From Phycisphaerales bacterium (GTDB lineage Bacteria; Planctomycetota; Phycisphaerae; Phycisphaerales; SM1A02), in assembly GCA_009691725.1 (NCBI GenBank), contig SIAP01000002.1:1-64000 (forward strand): a DNA stretch of 64,000 nucleotides, written 5' to 3'. Positions within the stretch are counted from its first letter, which is position 1, and each line of letters starts with the position of its first letter. Of the stretch, positions 9,184 through 18,967 are shown piece by piece. The position numbers were made by a program, and so were the translations under genes. The notes beneath the pieces are model-generated. The model saw only the letters and a program-made list of their open reading frames with translations, searched no databases and was not told where the DNA came from.

Positions 9184-10226
9184 GGTTGCAACTCCGCAGG
9201 GACGAGTCGGACAATTTCTTGGATGATGGCATCGCATGTCATCCCAACCGCCTCCGCCTCGAAGCTCCTCGCAATTCTGTGGCGCAGTGAGGCAGGGGCG
9301 AGTGCGGCGATGTCTTGGGTGCTGACCGCACACCTGCCCGCAAGAAGTGCGCGCACCTTCGCTGCCATGAGCAATGACTGCGCACCACGCGGACTCGATC
9401 CGGCCACGATCATGCGATCCAATTCTGCAAGGCCCCATCTCTCCCTTCCTCCACCGGTCGGATGAGATGCCAACACGATTCGCACCGCGTAGTCCTGCAC
9501 ATGCGGTGCCGCAAGGACAAGTCGTGCGAGTTGCTGCGCTCCTTCGATCTGCGCGGCAGAGAGCACGGGCGTGACCTGTTCCTCGTGCTGAACTCTTCCG
9601 GTGGTGCGCTCCACAATCTTTGCGAGATCAGTGCGCTCCACATAGGGCACGATCACCTTGAAGAGAAAGCGATCGAGTTGCGCTTCGGGGAGCGGATATG
9701 TTCCCTCCTGTTCGATTGGATTCTGCGTGGCGAGCACCAGAAATGGACGCTCGAGCGTTCGCGTCTCACCACCAATCGTGACAGACCGTTCCTGCATCGC
9801 CTCGAGCAGTGCAGATTGACTCTTGGGTGATGCGCGATTCACCTCATCTGCAAGGAGGATCTGGGCGAAGATCGGCCCAGGGCGAAACTGCATTTCGCGA
9901 CCGCCACCAGATTGGCTTTCGACAACAATCTGCGTCCCCAAGATGTCCGCTGGCATCAGGTCCGGCGTGAATTGGATGCGGGAAAATGAGAGCCCCAGGG
10001 CCCGTCCCAAAGTTCGCACGAGGAGCGTCTTGCCCAGACCTGGTACTCCCTCAAGAAGCACATGACCATTGGCGAAGAGCGCGATCAGGACTTGATTGAC
10101 CACCTCGTCTTGACCGACCAGCACTCGCCCAATCTCGGTGCGCAGTCGATCTGCGACCGATCGAAAGTCGGCGCATGCTGCTCGCACCTCTGCGACCGAT
10201 TGCAACTGGAGCGGTGCTGCGGTCAT
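9180..10226 (-). CDS. MoxR-type AAA+ ATPase
   Basis: A 348-residue AAA+ ATPase of the MoxR family. Walker A is GVPGLGKT (60-67). Walker B is LLADEVNR (D127, E128), followed by the family motif ALLEAMQER. Sensor 1 is in LATQNPIEQEG, and the lid domain contains the sensor 2 region GSSPRGAQSL. MoxR ATPases work with VWA proteins as chaperones that insert metals or cofactors, or that mature envelope proteins. Here it is flanked by VWA genes on both sides with four-base overlaps. It is the only ATPase in the operon. Confidence 0.93.
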   Translation of the reverse strand: MTAAPLQLQSVAEVRAACADFRSVADRLRTEIGRVLVGQDEVVNQVLIALFANGHVLLEGVPGLGKTLLVRTLGRALGLSFSRIQFTPDLMPADILGTQIVVESQSGGGREMQFRPGPIFAQILLADEVNRASPKSQSALLEAMQERSVTIGGETRTLERPFLVLATQNPIEQEGTYPLPEAQLDRFLFKVIVPYVERTDLAKIVERTTGRVQHEEQVTPVLSAAQIEGAQQLARLVLAAPHVQDYAVRIVLASHPTGGGRERWGLAELDRMIVAGSSPRGAQSLLMAAKVRALLAGRCAVSTQDIAALAPASLRHRIARSFEAEAVGMTCDAIIQEIVRLVPAELQP

Positions 10227-13200
10227 GGCGTTGCGCCATCCGCGCCTCCACCTTGCGGGGAATCTGCGTCCTCCTGAAGGGCGCGTTTCTTGGCGCGCTT
10301 CAACCGATCCATCGAAGATTCTGCTTCGACGTCTGGCAGAGCGTTTGATGACTCACCTGCTACGGGGGCGGGCGATGGGGACGCAGCAGCAGTCGCGCGT
10401 GACTGTTGCGATACCTGCTTCGCGGACGCATCACGCACTCGCGGCGTGTGCGCAGGGTGCCCGTGGTCGACAGCACCGTCGGAAGTTGCGCCCGCCTTTC
10501 CAGCCTGCGTTCGCGCGCGCTTCCACGCAGCGACCACCTCGCCTCCCGTGCCTCGCGCACTGCCGAAAGCTTGCTGCGCGACATCGAGCGCAGAGGCTCG
10601 ATCGAAGACGAGTCGTCTCACCGCCACATCGATCACCAGCAGCGCCGCAGCGATGATGGCGAGGATGTCCCAGATGCGGCGCACACTCTCGGGGGGCGCG
10701 AGACCTCGGCGCTCAAAGAGATCGCCCGTCTCAAGATCACTCTTGGAGAGCACGCGACCTCCCGTCTGAGTTGCAACTGCACGAAGCAACGCAGCATTGT
10801 CGCGACTCGTGCGGAATTCACGTGGGTAGGCGAGTGACAGCGCCCCCTGGATCGATCCACCCGTCCGACCTCCTGCACCATCGAGCATTCCAATATCGAC
10901 GAGATACGAGCCCGTCTCATCTGCTTGAAACGTTCCTCGGTAACGACCCGGCGCAACCTGTTCCATCATCAACGGCACCACCGTTCCATCGGGTCGAATC
11001 ACCTTCGCATCTGTGCGCATGAAGTTCAACAGTCCATCATCACCGCCCATCGCTTCAAGGTCGACGGTCGCCTCTTCGCCATCCAACCGAGTCTTGAGCA
11101 GCACATTCGATGGAGTCGCAGGTCGCATCAACCAACGAGCCGATCGTTCCCACATCCCTTGAAATCCAGCCCACTGTGGCCACGCGCTCCCCCAACGACC
11201 ACTGAGGTCACTCGCAAACACGGCGGATTTTCCCAAACCGTAGTTCCAGTAGGCGTAGATCGGATCGTTGCCCTCCGAGGTCTTGTTGAGAATTGGAATC
11301 TGCGCAAGACCCTCACGAGGCACCGTGAGCACATAACCCTTCACGGGCGGCACAGTCGTGATCCCCTCGATGGGACCTCCGAGTGTCGCCGCGACCACGG
11401 GTTGGAAATCTCCCTCGACGATGAGATTGCGCGACACAAGCGACGCTTCTTTGATGAAGATCTTTGGAAGCAACTTAGGGTTCACGACGTTGTAGAAGTT
11501 TCCACCAGTGAGTTCCGCCATCGCCTTCATGTTTGTGAGGTCTTCTGCAGTTCCGTGACCTGCGATCATGATCGTCGTGATGGTGATCTTCGCAGCCTTG
11601 TACTCATCGATCAGTGCCTTGGTCGGCGGAGCGGGGTCTCCATCGGAAATCACGATCGCATGCCGCTGCCCCGCCTTCACTCCCTTGAGTCCAGCAAGAC
11701 CGACCGTCATCGATGCGTTGAAGTCGGGCATGTCTCCGATGGGCATCTTGCGCGCTGCTTCGATTGCTGCGGTCTTGTCTCCAGCCAATTGCATCGGGAA
11801 GAACCATCCCGCGCCGTTCACGCCCCCTGTGGAAGCAAATCCAAAGACGACGATCCCCACATAATCCAGCCGAGAGAGCGCCTCGATGGCACTGATGGTG
11901 ATGATCTCGCTCCAATAATTCGCCTGCGGCATCTCGCATGAGTGCATGACCAGCGCCAACGCTCCGCGCGGCAATTCGCGCGTTGCCGGAGGATCCAGTT
12001 TGACTGGAAGCGCCTTCGCCAACTCGCTGTCAATCCACCCTCCTGCACCAAAGGAACTATCGCCACCGACGACCAAGATCCCGCCGCCGAGATCGTGAAC
12101 GAATGCGTGCAACATCCGATCGGTGGCGTTGTCAATCTCATACCGAGCGATGTTCATCAGGATGACTGCGTCGTAGCCCGCGAGAAACGCAACGCCCTCA
12201 GCGAGCCGACTCGGGTCAACGACCTCGACTTCCAGCCCGCCAGCGCGCAGTGCGCTCACCATCGCGCCGCTCTCCCGCCCGTCGCGATCGACAACGAGAA
12301 TGCGACCATCGCCCGACACAAAGATCGTCGCGGCAGCCTTCTTGTTCTCCACGACACCATCCGCGCTCGCAGCATCAGGTTCGAAGACCGCTTCGTATCG
12401 CTGCGCTCCACTCGAATCCAAACTCATTGGAACTTCGAATGTGTTTGGACCAGACTTCAATTCGACCGCGAGCCCATCGCCCGACGCGGTGGAGTCCAAG
12501 TCAACTGGGATGCCATTCTCCTTCACATACAGCGTGCCGCGCGCACCGCCTTGACTCCGCAGCAACAGTTTGAGGTCTGCGGTTTGTCCGATGCGGGCGC
12601 GCGTTGGCGCACGAATGCCTTCGAACACAGTCACTCCGGATTGGTTGTATTCGATGGGATAGACATCAATCGGAATCCGATTTGCCGTGGCGAGAGCCGC
12701 AGCTTCGCGCAGTGTTCCCGCAGTTTCGTTGCCATCAGAGACCAAGAGCAGTCGGTTCATGGTGTCCGCGGGAAGCAACGCGAGTCCTCTGCGAACACCG
12801 AGCGCCAGGTTCGACCCGTCCAGTTCTCCTCCATGTCCACCGAACGAGACCTCGCCACCAATCGACGGAATCTCGGCAACGATGGCCTCGCGCGCGATTG
12901 TCACGACACCCACGCGATCCGCCTTGTTGGGCGGAGACTTGGTTGCTTTCTGCAATTGGGACTCGACCTGCAGCAGCAGATCGCTCGGGATGGATCGACT
13001 CACATCAGCAACGACGAGCACGGTCACTCCTTCACCCGTGCGAGAGATCGACGGTTGTGAGAGGCTCAATGCAATCAATGCAATCAAGATCGTGCGCGCG
13101 CTCGCACTGACCCACGCCCGAGTCGTGCCGATGGCATGTGCGCGCCGCCAACTCATCCACCAGAGTGCGGGCACGACGACCAGTATCAGCAGTGCGATCG

Positions 13201-13285
13201 GTCGTTCAAATCCCAGTGGCATTCCCAACGTAAGACCAAACGTCGAGCCAAAAATCGAGCCAAAAATCGAGCCAAGTTGCATCAT
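10223..13285 (-). CDS. Large membrane VWA protein with glutamine-amidotransferase-like region
   Basis: A 1020-residue protein. A short N-terminal repeat (GSIFGSIFGSTFG) precedes two membrane helices at about 28-46 and 61-75. VWA domain 1 has MIDAS DVSRS at 94-98. The middle resembles the class I glutamine-amidotransferase-like fold seen in this family (LVVDRDG, then GGILVVGGDSSFGAGG) and lacks an obvious catalytic triad. A second VWA-like region lies around HAIVISDGD, with a further beta region and a C-terminal helix beyond. The ATG at 13285 overlaps the permease-NHL stop as ATGATG. The role is inferred: an envelope platform cooperating with MoxR. Confidence 0.78.
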   Translation of the reverse strand: MMQLGSIFGSIFGSTFGLTLGMPLGFERPIALLILVVVPALWWMSWRRAHAIGTTRAWVSASARTILIALIALSLSQPSISRTGEGVTVLVVADVSRSIPSDLLLQVESQLQKATKSPPNKADRVGVVTIAREAIVAEIPSIGGEVSFGGHGGELDGSNLALGVRRGLALLPADTMNRLLLVSDGNETAGTLREAAALATANRIPIDVYPIEYNQSGVTVFEGIRAPTRARIGQTADLKLLLRSQGGARGTLYVKENGIPVDLDSTASGDGLAVELKSGPNTFEVPMSLDSSGAQRYEAVFEPDAASADGVVENKKAAATIFVSGDGRILVVDRDGRESGAMVSALRAGGLEVEVVDPSRLAEGVAFLAGYDAVILMNIARYEIDNATDRMLHAFVHDLGGGILVVGGDSSFGAGGWIDSELAKALPVKLDPPATRELPRGALALVMHSCEMPQANYWSEIITISAIEALSRLDYVGIVVFGFASTGGVNGAGWFFPMQLAGDKTAAIEAARKMPIGDMPDFNASMTVGLAGLKGVKAGQRHAIVISDGDPAPPTKALIDEYKAAKITITTIMIAGHGTAEDLTNMKAMAELTGGNFYNVVNPKLLPKIFIKEASLVSRNLIVEGDFQPVVAATLGGPIEGITTVPPVKGYVLTVPREGLAQIPILNKTSEGNDPIYAYWNYGLGKSAVFASDLSGRWGSAWPQWAGFQGMWERSARWLMRPATPSNVLLKTRLDGEEATVDLEAMGGDDGLLNFMRTDAKVIRPDGTVVPLMMEQVAPGRYRGTFQADETGSYLVDIGMLDGAGGRTGGSIQGALSLAYPREFRTSRDNAALLRAVATQTGGRVLSKSDLETGDLFERRGLAPPESVRRIWDILAIIAAALLVIDVAVRRLVFDRASALDVAQQAFGSARGTGGEVVAAWKRARTQAGKAGATSDGAVDHGHPAHTPRVRDASAKQVSQQSRATAAASPSPAPVAGESSNALPDVEAESSMDRLKRAKKRALQEDADSPQGGGADGATP
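13241..13276 (-). repeat. 12-base tandem repeat, 3 units, in frame
   Basis: Three near-identical 12-base units at the start of the VWA gene, encoding (GSIF)-type repeats. Unit change leaves the reading frame intact. Confidence 0.8.
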
Positions 13286-15804
13286 CGGAGTTTCTCTAGC
13301 GTATCCCCCATCAACACATCCAACGACATCGACTGAATACGCGCGTTGGCCGTGTCGAGTATGAAGATTCGCTGTGCGAGGTGCGCCACCGCCCATGGTG
13401 CGTTCAGCCGACCAATTGCACTTCCACCACCGCCCCACACGCCGAGCGATTCCCCACTCATCGCATCAAGGCGTTGCAGGCGACAATTGCCGAACTCTGC
13501 AACGAGCAGCGTCCCATCATCGAGAGAGTCGATGCCGTAGGGGTACGCGAGAGCGCCAGGCTCAGCCCCAGCCTGGCACAATGTTCGTTTGAAAACCCCA
13601 TCCGATGAGAAGACTTGAATGCGATGATTGCACGAATCTGCGACGAAGAGTTCCGAGCCATCCTTGGAAAACACCAGCGACTGCGGTCTGGCAAATGCGC
13701 CGACCTCCTGACCGGGATGACCGAATTGCCGAAGGAATGTGCCGCTGGCATCAAAGATTTGGATGCGGTCGTTCCCTCCGTATTCGCTGACAAAGAGTCG
13801 ACCATCTGGCGCAAATGCGACATCGGTTGGATACACAAACTCGCCGGGCTTTTGACCATATGAACCGATTGCGCGCACGATCTCTCCATCGCGATCGAAG
13901 ACCATCACTCGGTGCTCATGCGTATCGGCGACATAGAGCAGACCGTCGGGTCCCATCGAGAGACCAGTCGGCTTGCCATTGTCGTCCTTGGGCATGCGCC
14001 ACGCGTGTTGGAAAGCACCATCGCTGGAGAAGCGCTGCACACGTCCACTCTTGTCGCACACGAACACGCATCCTGTCGACGGCTCAATGGCCATCGCGCG
14101 GGGAGTCTCGAATCGCCCTTCGGTGCGACCGGCACGACCGATGACGACATCCGTCGGGAGTGGCGGCGTCTTGCGTGACGCTGCGGCATCAGTCGATTGA
14201 TCGCCGTCTGAATCTGCGCATCCAGTCATGCACGGAGAGAGGGCGAGTGCGCAGAGCAACAAGAGTGAAGGTGCGTTGATGCCGCTGTTCCGTCGCCCTT
14301 TCCACCGAGAGATGACGCAGACAAACATCGATGCAGAGAGTGCGATTCCAGCCATCCAAGGAATTGCTGCGCTCACTGCGATTGCATCCTGATAGTGGAT
14401 CGCATTCAGCAAGCTTCCCGCGAGAAAGTCAAATCCCGGCGGTTCCAATCGCGCTGCGACAGATGTCTCGGTTGCGGAAAGAACCCCAGTCACGACACAT
14501 CCGCCGATCGCCGCACGCAGCAGAATTGGACGACTCATTCCCATGAAATCAGTCGCTGCCCCGCCGTGAATCAACCATGCCTCGCGTTCGCTGCGCAACA
14601 GTGTCGTGCCACACCACATCCCGAGTCCGAGCGCGACGGCGCTCCACCGCGCTGCCTGCGCACACGAGATGATGGCGGGCGAATCGTAGACCGCCATGAC
14701 GAGTGGACTCGCACGCCACAGCGATGCCGTGGCGATCGCCACAATCGTCGCGGGTGCGGAGAGTGCGATGAGTGCGATTGCAAACATCCACCCGAGGATG
14801 ATTCGCGAACCACCGATCACCAATGCCGCACCAGCGATGGCGATCACTCCGCCCGCAACACCTGACATGCTTGCGACGAAGAGCGTGTTGAGTGCACCAC
14901 GCAGGTGCAGCGCTCCAAAGGATCGCACGTTCGTGGACGCAGCAACATCGATCGCCAGTGCGATCATTGGCGCCGCAGTCAAGAGCAATGGAAGGAGAAA
15001 GAGCAGGATGGTTCCGGGGTGATGTCCACGCGCGTTCGCATCCGGGGGGTCTGCATCGTGCAACACATGTGCCCCACGAGTGACGACGAACGCCACAGCG
15101 ATACTGGCCGCTGCTCCGATCAGGAGCGCAGGAATCGCACTCGTCACGACCTCACGCACCCCCGCTCCTGCTGCATCAAGCGCACGAAGTTGGGATGTCA
15201 TGGTGTCCACCTGTGCCGCGTCGAATGCCGTTGTCTCTCCAAACAGGACGAGTCCAATTGCACCGACCGCAAGCGCGAGCGCTGCACGATCGCCGCGCCA
15301 TGCTGCGAGCAACAGTTCGGTCCGCGTCGCTCCATCCAAGATCAGCAGCGAGTGGGTCATCCGTTCCGCGTCGCTCTCACGAACACCCACGATCCACGCG
15401 GCGAGCGGCCACATCCATGCAACGAGTGCAAGGAACAGCACAACGGCGCGGAGCTCGCCCGTCACATCGTGCGTGATTGCGAAGTCGCCGATGATGGATC
15501 CAGGTCGAAGAACTCGCCAGGAACAATAGAACGATGCATATGCAGGGATGAGTCCAGTTGCGAGGACCACCGACTTCGAGAGCCACCCACGATGGCGGAG
15601 TGCCCGACCGGGGAGCCACCCAACAAGCGTTGCCACGATGGCGACTCCAAACGCCCACGACAGGGAACGCAACGACAACGAAAACACATGAGCGATGCCA
15701 TCGCGATCGGTCAGTGGATCGTGCAGAGCCTCCACGATCACGAACGAAGCAGGCAGGACGACCAACAGGAAGAGGAGCAGAATTCCTCCCATCGCCCACA
15801 CCAT
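13282..15804 (-). CDS. ABC-type (iron family) permease fused to NHL beta-propeller
   Basis: An 840-residue single reading frame. Residues 1-503 hold about 12 membrane helices in two halves, like FbpB/SfuB-type iron permeases, with EAA-loop-like stretches in each half (the second at EREAWLIHGGAATDFMG). A new signal-like helix then ends in a lipobox-like LSPCMTGC (Cys529). Six NHL repeats follow (about 548-828), for example DGLLYVADTHEHRVMVFD, enough for a six-bladed propeller. No ATPase subunit is nearby. ATG 15804 is chosen; GTG 15855 is possible and would overlap the binding-protein gene. It could be a fusion of formerly separate permease and lipoprotein genes. Confidence 0.75.
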   Translation of the reverse strand: MVWAMGGILLLFLLVVLPASFVIVEALHDPLTDRDGIAHVFSLSLRSLSWAFGVAIVATLVGWLPGRALRHRGWLSKSVVLATGLIPAYASFYCSWRVLRPGSIIGDFAITHDVTGELRAVVLFLALVAWMWPLAAWIVGVRESDAERMTHSLLILDGATRTELLLAAWRGDRAALALAVGAIGLVLFGETTAFDAAQVDTMTSQLRALDAAGAGVREVVTSAIPALLIGAAASIAVAFVVTRGAHVLHDADPPDANARGHHPGTILLFLLPLLLTAAPMIALAIDVAASTNVRSFGALHLRGALNTLFVASMSGVAGGVIAIAGAALVIGGSRIILGWMFAIALIALSAPATIVAIATASLWRASPLVMAVYDSPAIISCAQAARWSAVALGLGMWCGTTLLRSEREAWLIHGGAATDFMGMSRPILLRAAIGGCVVTGVLSATETSVAARLEPPGFDFLAGSLLNAIHYQDAIAVSAAIPWMAGIALSASMFVCVISRWKGRRNSGINAPSLLLLCALALSPCMTGCADSDGDQSTDAAASRKTPPLPTDVVIGRAGRTEGRFETPRAMAIEPSTGCVFVCDKSGRVQRFSSDGAFQHAWRMPKDDNGKPTGLSMGPDGLLYVADTHEHRVMVFDRDGEIVRAIGSYGQKPGEFVYPTDVAFAPDGRLFVSEYGGNDRIQIFDASGTFLRQFGHPGQEVGAFARPQSLVFSKDGSELFVADSCNHRIQVFSSDGVFKRTLCQAGAEPGALAYPYGIDSLDDGTLLVAEFGNCRLQRLDAMSGESLGVWGGGGSAIGRLNAPWAVAHLAQRIFILDTANARIQSMSLDVLMGDTLEKLR

Positions 15805-15830
15805 CACCGACGATGGTGGAGCGCGCACTC

Positions 15831-17042
15831 TCACCGATCGTTCTCTGCAGCGCACGGACGCATCAGGAGGGCGATCTGTGCGTCCAACTGCTCGACGCAG
15901 GCATCAGCATCGAAGACGAATGGATCTTCTACATGATGAAGACGGTGCGCCAGCGCGGCCTCCTCGAAGGGCGGCAGATCTGCGGGCGCTCGCACTGAGG
16001 GTGTTGTGGTCGCTGCATCCAACGACTGAATCTCTGTCACGAGGAGATTCCCCGCACGCGATCCCTGCAACCACTCGAAGACATCTCGGCTCAACAGAAA
16101 GGTCATGAGTTCGAGTGCTTCGCGCTGATGCGGCGCACCAGTCACGAGAGCCACGCTGCCTGGGATCAGCATCGCCCCGCCGCCGGATGCGTACCCCGCC
16201 ACGCCGCCCGCTGAATCGAAGGTTTTTTCCAACGGGAACTGCCGGATGGGAAGCATGGCAAGGTTCGCGCCGCCTGCGATTGCCGCATACACGTCATCCG
16301 AATCTGTGAGACCACACGTTGACTCGCCTCGCACCACCGCGTCGACCACTGCAGCATTCCCTCCAACGAGCACGCGCGGCGAATGTCCGCAAAACCCAAC
16401 GACCCAACGATTCCATGCACCAGTTTCGCGCAACTCGAGCACATATGCGAGCGCGCCCATGTGCCCTCGCGTCGTCCCAAAGCGCGGATCTGCGATCGCC
16501 ACACTTCCCCTCCACATCGGATCTGCGAGATCCATCATCGACTTCGGCAGGTCGTCTTGGTTGATGCGCGACGGGTCGTACACCAACACGCGGGCGCGCG
16601 GTGGAAGTCCATACCACCGGCCTGCCATCCCGCGCATGGACGACGGGAACTTGTCGACACGTTGACTTCGCCAAGGTTGCACGAGCCCTTCACGCGCGAG
16701 CTGAGCAGCAGCGAAGCACTCGCCAGACCAGAAGAGGTCCGCGCGCGGTGCATCTTGTTCAGTACGGATCATCGCGGCAAGCGCGGTCGCCTTGGAATTC
16801 TCGCTGTCGTACCGCGCACGAACTCGAATACCAGTCGATTTCTCGAACGCCGCCAGAATCGGCCGGGCGATGGCTTCATCGGTGCTGGCATAGATCACAA
16901 CTTCACGTTGCGGGAGTTCTTTGGAATTCGCAGCGGCATCGCTCGAGTGCGTTTGATCGCACGCGGCTGCGAGTGCGAGCGCGATGGCGGATGATGCGAA
17001 ACAGGCTCGAGATAGCCCACGAAACACCTCATGAGCGATCAT
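15831..17042 (-). CDS. Iron-type ABC transporter substrate-binding lipoprotein
   Basis: A 403-residue lipoprotein with lipobox LALAAAC (Cys28). The body matches the FbpA-like extracellular solute-binding group: VVIYASTDEAIARPILAAFE, then DLFWSGE and a hinge around YGLPPRARVLVYD. FbpA-type proteins deliver Fe(III) to a two-domain permease, and the next gene encodes such a permease. The ligand is inferred from family resemblance only; sulfate, thiamine or phosphonate relatives share the fold. Its ATG overlaps the upstream coiled-coil gene by four bases. Confidence 0.82.
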   Translation of the reverse strand: MIAHEVFRGLSRACFASSAIALALAAACDQTHSSDAAANSKELPQREVVIYASTDEAIARPILAAFEKSTGIRVRARYDSENSKATALAAMIRTEQDAPRADLFWSGECFAAAQLAREGLVQPWRSQRVDKFPSSMRGMAGRWYGLPPRARVLVYDPSRINQDDLPKSMMDLADPMWRGSVAIADPRFGTTRGHMGALAYVLELRETGAWNRWVVGFCGHSPRVLVGGNAAVVDAVVRGESTCGLTDSDDVYAAIAGGANLAMLPIRQFPLEKTFDSAGGVAGYASGGGAMLIPGSVALVTGAPHQREALELMTFLLSRDVFEWLQGSRAGNLLVTEIQSLDAATTTPSVRAPADLPPFEEAALAHRLHHVEDPFVFDADACVEQLDAQIALLMRPCAAENDR

Positions 17043-18931
17043 GCGTTCGCTCGTGCTGGATTCGTTGCAGGCGATGCGTTTCCAGCGGCGGGAGTACTCG
17101 GCTCGACGGCTGGTTGGGCGGCTGGTTGGGCGGCTGGCGATGCCGATGGATCCGAAGCTGGTGCGACAGGCTGTGCCGTCTTGGCGTCGATCTTCTTCTT
17201 GAGATCGCCAAAGTAATGCTTGTGGACTTCGCGAAGATTCGCTGGAACAGGATCCTCTTCAGTTCCCTCTTCCGATCCAGTGCCAATGTCACCTGACAAC
17301 TGTTGAAGCGTTGCGCGACTCTCACCCACGACAGGCGGTGCCTCCACGAGTTGGCGCGCGATGACATCTCCCCCAGTCGACTCAACCTTTTCCTTGCGTG
17401 CGCGTGTTCCCGTCGCAGTCTGTTCCTTCGTCCGTTGACCGCCCTGACCCTGCGCCCGATTCGCATTCATGCTAGAGCGGCCTGACTGGTCCGAGGGGGT
17501 CGCCCCGCCGCTGCAACTGCTCTTCTGGCACTGCGAACGAGCAGACTCCGCATCCTTCATCAACTCGTTCAACATCTCCATTTCGCTCAGGGCGTCCGAA
17601 GCCAGTCCGGCATCACCTTCCCCAGTCTCGTCGGATGACTTCCCACCCTCACCACCTTGCGATGCCTTGCTCTGAGACTTTCCGGCCTTCGCTCCGCCGT
17701 TCTTGCACTGTGAGCACATGGACTCACAGGCTCGTGCGAGTTTATCCATGCTCTCGTTGGACTTCGCTTGCGCTTGCAGTGCTTGCTTGAGGGCCTGCAC
17801 TTGCTCTTCGTTGAGATTCTTCGCCGCTTCGACGGCGGCCTTCGCTGCAGCGGGGTTCTTGGCGAGATCGCCATCCAACCCTGCGTTTTCAAGGGCTTTC
17901 TTGAGTGCATCGTTGGCCTCTGCCCCCTCCTTCAGCTGCTTCGCTAACTCGGAGAGTTGCGCGGCGAGTTCGGCGCGTGATTGCTCATCCATCGTCGCGT
18001 CCTTGACCTGCTTCTGAAGATCCGCCAGTTCACTCTTCGCGCGCTGTGCATCACCACGCTTCAGCGCCTCTGCGAGTTTCTTTAAGGGTCCAGCTTTGGT
18101 CGGCTCGATCCGTCCGAGCGCCTCCTTCATCGCTTCCAGTTGTTGCGCCTTCTCGCCTTGCAGGAGATCATCGAGTCGCTTTGACAGGTCGTTGACTTGT
18201 CGAGTGGTCTCACGGCGAACGTCGTCCGCGCTCTTGAGTTTCTCCTCTGATGGATCGCCACTCAACTTCTTGTCGCTCCCCGCATCCGCAAGGGCTTGAC
18301 TCAGTTCTGGCTTTGATTCAATCTGCGCTTGCAATGAATCGATTTGCATTCGTGCCGCCTCACGCGCAGACTGCAATTCGGTTTCACTCTTTGTGAGATC
18401 CTGCGCCGCGTGACCCATCGACAACCCAGGAACGAACCACCAGATGGCGCACGCAATCGCCGTCAAGGTTGGTCCAGCCCACCAGCGTCTCGGTGCTGCG
18501 ATGGGAATCGCACGCGCAAGTGCTTCTTGCATGCGTTTGTCGGTCGCGATACGAATACCATCTTCAACTGCAGCCCGCGCAAATGCATCGGTGCGCTCGG
18601 CGACTGCGACCGCCGTCGAGAGGCGATCATGCAACTTCATTCGGACATCGATCACTGACGCCACCGCGACATCAGGCATGCGCGTCATTCGAGTGAAGTA
18701 GTGCCACATCGCCAGCGCGGCAAGCGCCCCCACGATCACTCCCAGAAACCACACACCGCGATCTCCCGCCGGAGTCCACCAACGAGCAATCACCTTTGCG
18801 CCAATGGCGATCACGGCAATGGAGACACCAGTCCACAGCAGCGACTCACCAAGTGCGACCGAAAGTGCTCCGAGCACAATTCGCCTCCTTGCGCGCGCAA
18901 CGACGGATTGGATTGGAGTGAGTTCTGTCAT
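17039..18931 (-). CDS. Membrane-anchored coiled-coil protein, first gene of MoxR operon
   Basis: A 630-residue protein that I do not recognise as a named family. Three hydrophobic segments lie in the first 170 residues (about 19-45, 57-77 and 150-167). A long charged, Ala/Lys/Glu-rich coiled coil covers about 175-400, followed by a short Cys cluster (CESMCSQC) and a Gly/Ser/Gln-rich region. The C-terminus is Ala/Pro-rich with a small repeat (AAQPAAQPA). Planctomycetota MoxR/BatA operons often carry such large coiled-coil membrane proteins. It probably starts the operon: its start is divergent from the next gene, 36 bases away. Confidence 0.7.
   Translation of the reverse strand: MTELTPIQSVVARARRRIVLGALSVALGESLLWTGVSIAVIAIGAKVIARWWTPAGDRGVWFLGVIVGALAALAMWHYFTRMTRMPDVAVASVIDVRMKLHDRLSTAVAVAERTDAFARAAVEDGIRIATDKRMQEALARAIPIAAPRRWWAGPTLTAIACAIWWFVPGLSMGHAAQDLTKSETELQSAREAARMQIDSLQAQIESKPELSQALADAGSDKKLSGDPSEEKLKSADDVRRETTRQVNDLSKRLDDLLQGEKAQQLEAMKEALGRIEPTKAGPLKKLAEALKRGDAQRAKSELADLQKQVKDATMDEQSRAELAAQLSELAKQLKEGAEANDALKKALENAGLDGDLAKNPAAAKAAVEAAKNLNEEQVQALKQALQAQAKSNESMDKLARACESMCSQCKNGGAKAGKSQSKASQGGEGGKSSDETGEGDAGLASDALSEMEMLNELMKDAESARSQCQKSSCSGGATPSDQSGRSSMNANRAQGQGGQRTKEQTATGTRARKEKVESTGGDVIARQLVEAPPVVGESRATLQQLSGDIGTGSEEGTEEDPVPANLREVHKHYFGDLKKKIDAKTAQPVAPASDPSASPAAQPAAQPAVEPSTPAAGNASPATNPARANA
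17107..17137 (-). repeat. 12-base tandem repeat, about 2.5 units, in frame
   Basis: Two and a half copies of a 12-base unit near the 3' end of the coiled-coil gene, encoding the AAQP repeats. Confidence 0.75.
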
Positions 18932-18967
18932 TGATCACCTACGAGCACTCGCGTTAGGATATCTCGA

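Noticed and set aside
13286-13438. N-terminal extension of the large VWA protein
   Set aside because: It would overlap the permease-NHL gene by more than 150 bases; the ATGATG overlap gives a natural start.
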